Origin: Bacteroidota bacterium
Lineage (GTDB): Bacteria; Bacteroidota; Bacteroidia; 2-12-FULL-35-15
Assembly: GCA_021413595.1 (NCBI GenBank)
Contig: JAIOQD010000306.1
Coordinates: 1-7,174, forward strand
DNA length: 7,174 nt
Reading direction: 5' to 3'
The notes beneath the pieces are model-generated. The model was not told the origin of the DNA. It did no database searches and saw nothing but the letters and a program-made list of their open reading frames with translations. Of this stretch, positions 4,088 to 7,174 are shown in pieces. Within the stretch, counting starts at the first letter, position 1; every line of letters begins with the position of its first letter. A program made the position numbers and the translations under genes.

Positions 4088-6397
4088 ATGAAAAAAATAT
4101 TACTTACATCATTACTTGCGGTATTTGCCGTTCTAATTGGTATCGCACAACCTATCATCAGTTCGTTTTCGCCAACAACTGGCGCAGTAGGAACAATCGT
4201 ATCAATTACCGGAACTAATTTTAACACAACACCTACTAATAATATTGTATTCTTTGGTGCTACTATGGCTACAGTTTCTGCTGCGACTGCAACACAACTT
4301 ACAGTTACTGTTCCTTCTGGGGCAACTTATCAATATATTTCAGTTACCAATCTTAGTAACAACTTAACGGCCTACTCATTACAACCATTTAATATTACAT
4401 TTCCTTGCGGTGGTGTAATTGATTCAAATGCTTTTGCACCTGAAGTAGATTTAAGCGCGGGTGCAGGTGTTAATCCTGTAGGCATTCTAATAGCAGATAT
4501 AGATGGGGATGGTAAATCAGATATTATTAAAGGAATAGAATCATCAAATGTTGCGTTTTCAATTTTAAGAAATACCAGTACTGGTGGGGGCGTTTCGTTT
4601 GCATCTAAGGTGGATTTTAATTCAGTAAATACATGTGAAGGCCTTTCATTTGGTGACGTGGACGGTGACGGCAAACCTGATATTATTACAGCAGGCAATA
4701 ATAAAGTTTCCGTTTTTAAAAACATGAGCACAATTGGAACCATCGCTTTTGCTACTAATTTAGATTTTACAACAGGACAAAATGGTTCTAGTTTTGGTAT
4801 TGTTATAGTTGATTTAGATGGAGATGGTAAGCCGGATATTGCCTCGGTAAATGAATCAAATAACTCGGTTTCAGTACTAAGAAACACAAGCACCGGAAGC
4901 GTTATCTCTTTTGCTCCCAAAACGGATTTTTCAACAGGAGCAGGACCTCACTATATTGCTAATGGTGATATAGACGGAGATGGTAAATTTGACCTTGCTA
5001 TTTCTAATATTAATGGTAATACGATTTCTGTATTAAAAAATACAAGTATCAGTGGCACTATTTCCTTTGCATCAAAAGTTGATTTCGCAACTGCTCCAAT
5101 GCCTTATAATATTGTAATTGGTGATTTAAATGGCGATAATAAACTCGACCTCGTGGTAACTTCTTATTCTGGTGATACAATTTCTGTGTTTAAAAACACA
5201 AGTTCTGTTGGAACAATTTCGCTTGCTCCAAAAGTTGATTTTGTAGTTCCGAATGCCACGGGCTATTGTTCAATAGCTGATTTGGATGGTGATGACAAGC
5301 TTGATATTGCTACCTTATGGAATGGAGGGGCGTTTGTCCTCTTTGACTCTCTAATAGTATTAAAAAATATTAGTACCAGCGGGATTATTTCTTTCGCGCC
5401 TTATGTTGGTTTTCCATTGGAACCATACAGCGTAGTGGGTGTTGCGGCAGGTGATTTAAATGGGGATGGTAAGCCAGACCTTGCTGTAACTGGCTATCTT
5501 GCTCCAGGAGTTTCTGTGTTAAAGAATACGGCATTTGCACCGGCACCAAAAATTTGTATGGTAACGGTAGATAGCGCATCAATGCATAATATTATTTATT
5601 GGGATAAAACATCATACACTAATGTCAATTCATTTATTGTTTATCGTGAAACCATTTCTAATACTTACAAAAGAATTGGAGCCGTTTCAATGGATTCATT
5701 GAGCTTGTTCATTGATACTGTAAGTCAACTTTACTTCCCGTTTACTGGTAACCCCAATTCAGGAACATATCGCTATAAATTACAAATACGCGATACATGC
5801 GGAAATTATAGCCTTTTGAGCAAGTATCACAACACAATCTATGTAACTCAAACAGGTGGTACATTTAATTGGAATGGTTACCAGATAGAAGGAGAAGCAA
5901 CTCCCATTCCTGAATTGACAGCTTATTATTTATGGAGAGATGATAATAGTACCGGTAACTGGGCTATTGTAAATGGTGTTTCCGGTTCTCAATTAACTAT
6001 CACTGATCCAAATTACGCATCATATCCAAATGCAAGATGGCGTATAGAAACAGTTTGGAGCATTAGTTGTACTCCAACACGAGCAGTTAATTCCAGCCGT
6101 TCAAACATAAAAGGGAATATGATAACTACTGGTGTATCGATTGTGAATGGACATACAACTGAGATTTCTATTTATCCAAACCCTGCAAACAATACCATTA
6201 CAGTAACAATGAATTCGTCCATTGAAAAAAACATTTCAGTTGAACTACTTGATTTGCTTGGTAATGTTATTATGAAAACAAATAAAGAAATTCTAAAAGG
6301 AGATAATCATTGTCAATTAAACATTAGCGACATAGCTACTGGTTTCTATTTTATTCGAGCGGATAATTTTGTGAAGAAAATCCAAATAATAAAATAA
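4088..6397 (+). CDS. Secreted IPT/TIG and FG-GAP (VCBS) propeller protein with T9SS sorting tail
   Basis: This 769-residue surface or secreted protein starts with a signal peptide (MKKILL, a hydrophobic run, probable cleavage after A20). An IPT/TIG immunoglobulin-like domain follows (about 22-105, beginning ISSFSPTTGAVGTIVSITGT). Next come seven FG-GAP/VCBS repeats with calcium-loop motifs D-x-(D/N)-G-D-x-K-x-D starting at D137, D190, D242, D294, D346, D398 and D456, a period of about 52 residues. Seven such repeats usually fold into an integrin-alpha-like beta propeller. Residues about 488-690 are fibronectin/Ig-like (ICMVTVDS, then RDTCGNYS). The end (692-769) is a type A T9SS sorting domain: ISIYPNPANN, LLDLLGNVI, GFYFIRADNFVKKIQIIK. 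It should cross the outer membrane by T9SS and bind calcium and an extracellular ligand. No enzymatic domain is visible. The cargo or ligand is unknown. Confidence 0.9.
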   Translation: MKKILLTSLLAVFAVLIGIAQPIISSFSPTTGAVGTIVSITGTNFNTTPTNNIVFFGATMATVSAATATQLTVTVPSGATYQYISVTNLSNNLTAYSLQPFNITFPCGGVIDSNAFAPEVDLSAGAGVNPVGILIADIDGDGKSDIIKGIESSNVAFSILRNTSTGGGVSFASKVDFNSVNTCEGLSFGDVDGDGKPDIITAGNNKVSVFKNMSTIGTIAFATNLDFTTGQNGSSFGIVIVDLDGDGKPDIASVNESNNSVSVLRNTSTGSVISFAPKTDFSTGAGPHYIANGDIDGDGKFDLAISNINGNTISVLKNTSISGTISFASKVDFATAPMPYNIVIGDLNGDNKLDLVVTSYSGDTISVFKNTSSVGTISLAPKVDFVVPNATGYCSIADLDGDDKLDIATLWNGGAFVLFDSLIVLKNISTSGIISFAPYVGFPLEPYSVVGVAAGDLNGDGKPDLAVTGYLAPGVSVLKNTAFAPAPKICMVTVDSASMHNIIYWDKTSYTNVNSFIVYRETISNTYKRIGAVSMDSLSLFIDTVSQLYFPFTGNPNSGTYRYKLQIRDTCGNYSLLSKYHNTIYVTQTGGTFNWNGYQIEGEATPIPELTAYYLWRDDNSTGNWAIVNGVSGSQLTITDPNYASYPNARWRIETVWSISCTPTRAVNSSRSNIKGNMITTGVSIVNGHTTEISIYPNPANNTITVTMNSSIEKNISVELLDLLGNVIMKTNKEILKGDNHCQLNISDIATGFYFIRADNFVKKIQIIK
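4496..5545 (+). repeat. Seven protein-level FG-GAP repeats within the secreted protein gene
   Basis: Each unit encodes GD-(I/L/V)-(D/N)-GD-x-K-x-D, a short variable loop, (V/I)-S-(V/I)-(L/F)-KN-(T/M)-S, and then SFA-x-K-x-(D/G)-F. Units begin near 4496, 4655, 4811, 4967, 5123, 5279 and 5453. Units two to five are 156 bases apart, and unit six carries an extra six residues. Synonymous differences between units show old duplication rather than recent tandem expansion. Confidence 0.85.
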
Positions 6398-6504
6398 GCA
6401 CCTGCAGAAAAATATAAATTACAAAGTCGGCCTGCAAGGAATTGTAGTTAAGATATGGCTATGACTAAAATCAAGTTCATTGTATGAAAATTTAAATAAG
6501 TAAG

Positions 6505-7044
6505 ATGCTTTACCTGTCCCCATTCAGATTAGAAGACTTGACTGAAATTTTCCCGCATTCATTCCGTATAAAGCTACTGGTATGTAATGCGGGGTTTCAT
6601 GCTGTTTATATGGATGAATACAAGCAAGCAAAACAGTTTGAATGTTTGAATCGCGATGCAAGTATAAAAGAAATCATCGAAGTCATTGATGCAAATGAAT
6701 TAAGTCTTTATGAATATGAGATTCAAACAGACGAAATATCAATAAAAACAGTAGCCTCATCCAATTGTGATATACTCGTTCGTTTTGCGGGTAAAGATGA
6801 CAAAGAATTATATCACGCTACGTTACTTGATAAATGGCGTTCTTCCATCGATTATAAATACGCAGACGTAAATAAATTCGATCCCGGAATCTTATACGAT
6901 GTTTCAGAACCTTTACCAAAAAAGGTTTTTGAGACCCAAAGCGATTTTTTCCTTACCTGCTTTTTGTGTGATGAACAGAATGAAGAATGTTGCGAGAATG
7001 ACGGAAAATGGATACCGAAAAATCGGATTTATTATTTAGCGTGA
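6505..7044 (+). CDS. Unrecognised 179-residue cytoplasmic protein
   Basis: I do not recognise a family. The protein has no signal peptide or membrane span and is acidic overall, so it is probably cytoplasmic. It begins MLYLSPFRLEDLTEIFPHSF, with mixed helix and strand character. It ends with a cysteine cluster, C-x2-C-x6-C-C (C152, C155, C162, C163), inside FLTCFLCDEQNEECCENDGK. That cluster could bind a metal. The start is fixed by an in-frame TAA at 6493-6495 only three codons upstream of the ATG. It lies 107 bases after the secreted protein gene, on the same strand. No terminator is visible between them, so read-through is possible. Nothing in the context gives its job. Confidence 0.72.
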   Translation: MLYLSPFRLEDLTEIFPHSFRIKLLVCNAGFHAVYMDEYKQAKQFECLNRDASIKEIIEVIDANELSLYEYEIQTDEISIKTVASSNCDILVRFAGKDDKELYHATLLDKWRSSIDYKYADVNKFDPGILYDVSEPLPKKVFETQSDFFLTCFLCDEQNEECCENDGKWIPKNRIYYLA

Positions 7045-7088
7045 TGTATCTATTTCCTAATTATGTTCCTAGTATTGGTAAAACCAAA

Positions 7089-7172
7089 TTAATTAATTTC
7101 TTCATAACTATATTCCTTTTGAAGGTTTCTTAAGGAAGTATCAAAAGCAAGTCCCAAGAGGCAAATCTTTTT
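7089..7172 (-). CDS. Possible 3' end of a convergent gene entering from the right (partial)
   Basis: On the minus strand one frame is open from the window edge to TAA at 7089-7091. It encodes 27 residues (KKICLLGLAFDTSLRNLQKE, then YSYEEIN) that look protein-like. The other two minus-strand frames in this stretch stop early. It would converge on the 179-residue gene, leaving 44 bases between them. With only 28 codons visible this could be chance. Confidence 0.22.
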   Translation of the reverse strand, partial: KKICLLGLAFDTSLRNLQKEYSYEEIN

Positions 7173-7174
7173 AT

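Noticed and set aside
4372..4920. Open minus-strand frame of 182 codons with recurring LPSPS
   Set aside because: The recurrence is the antisense image of the repeated DGDGK calcium-loop codons in the propeller gene.
5385..5582. Open minus-strand frame of 65 codons
   Set aside because: Antisense shadow of the propeller gene with no protein-like features.
6398..6504. Terminator after the propeller gene
   Set aside because: The repeated cctgca words are direct, not inverted, and no stem followed by a T-run is present.
1..7174. CRISPR array or intact insertion sequence
   Set aside because: No regularly spaced identical repeats and no complete transposase with terminal inverted repeats were seen. 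The only long repeats are protein-level FG-GAP units and single dyads.

Overview
The window looks like a piece of a Bacteroidota chromosome or an integrated accessory island. It is AT-rich, and its genes have A-rich leaders without clear Shine-Dalgarno sequences. There is a good match to the Bacteroidota -7 promoter element (TAnnTTTG), and one gene encodes a secreted protein with a type IX secretion (T9SS) C-terminal sorting domain. The exact genus cannot be read from the sequence.

Layout. Positions 1-102: a GC-richer scrap (48 of the first 90 bases are G or C, against 33 of the next 90) with a + strand reading frame that enters from the left. It abuts a tyrosine-recombinase remnant on the minus strand (39-434) that is cut at both ends. 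Positions 435-681: no gene, only AT-rich sequence and two dyads. Positions 682-3346: four minus-strand genes packed as one operon, read from right to left. A 152-aa protein and a 163-aa protein come first, then a 387-aa DUF2130 protein (zinc-knuckle-like start, long coiled coil, PD-(D/E)xK-like core), then a 173-aa protein overlapping it. The three small proteins are diverged copies of one another, which is not obvious from their lengths alone. They are the best candidate for an undescribed system in the window.

Positions 3347-3442 separate this operon from a divergent XRE-type helix-turn-helix gene whose recognisable fold begins ahead of any ordinary start codon. Positions 3743-3991 hold a second, complete XRE regulator on the minus strand. 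The interval between it and the next gene carries two striking dyads. One surrounds the regulator's own start codon. The other is a perfect 16-bp inverted repeat that overlaps the likely promoter of the next gene.

Positions 4088-6397 encode a secreted T9SS substrate: signal peptide, IPT/TIG domain, seven FG-GAP/VCBS repeats probably forming a seven-bladed calcium-binding propeller, a fibronectin-like region and a T9SS sorting tail. Positions 6505-7044 encode an unrecognised 179-aa protein. The last 130 bases hold at most the end of a convergent gene.

How the parts may work together (inference): the recombinase remnant and composition break suggest a mobile-element scar next to the four-gene operon. 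The operon pairs a nuclease-like DUF2130 protein with a family of three small partner proteins and a divergent HTH gene. The right half is a separate module in which an XRE repressor probably controls itself and perhaps the secreted propeller protein.
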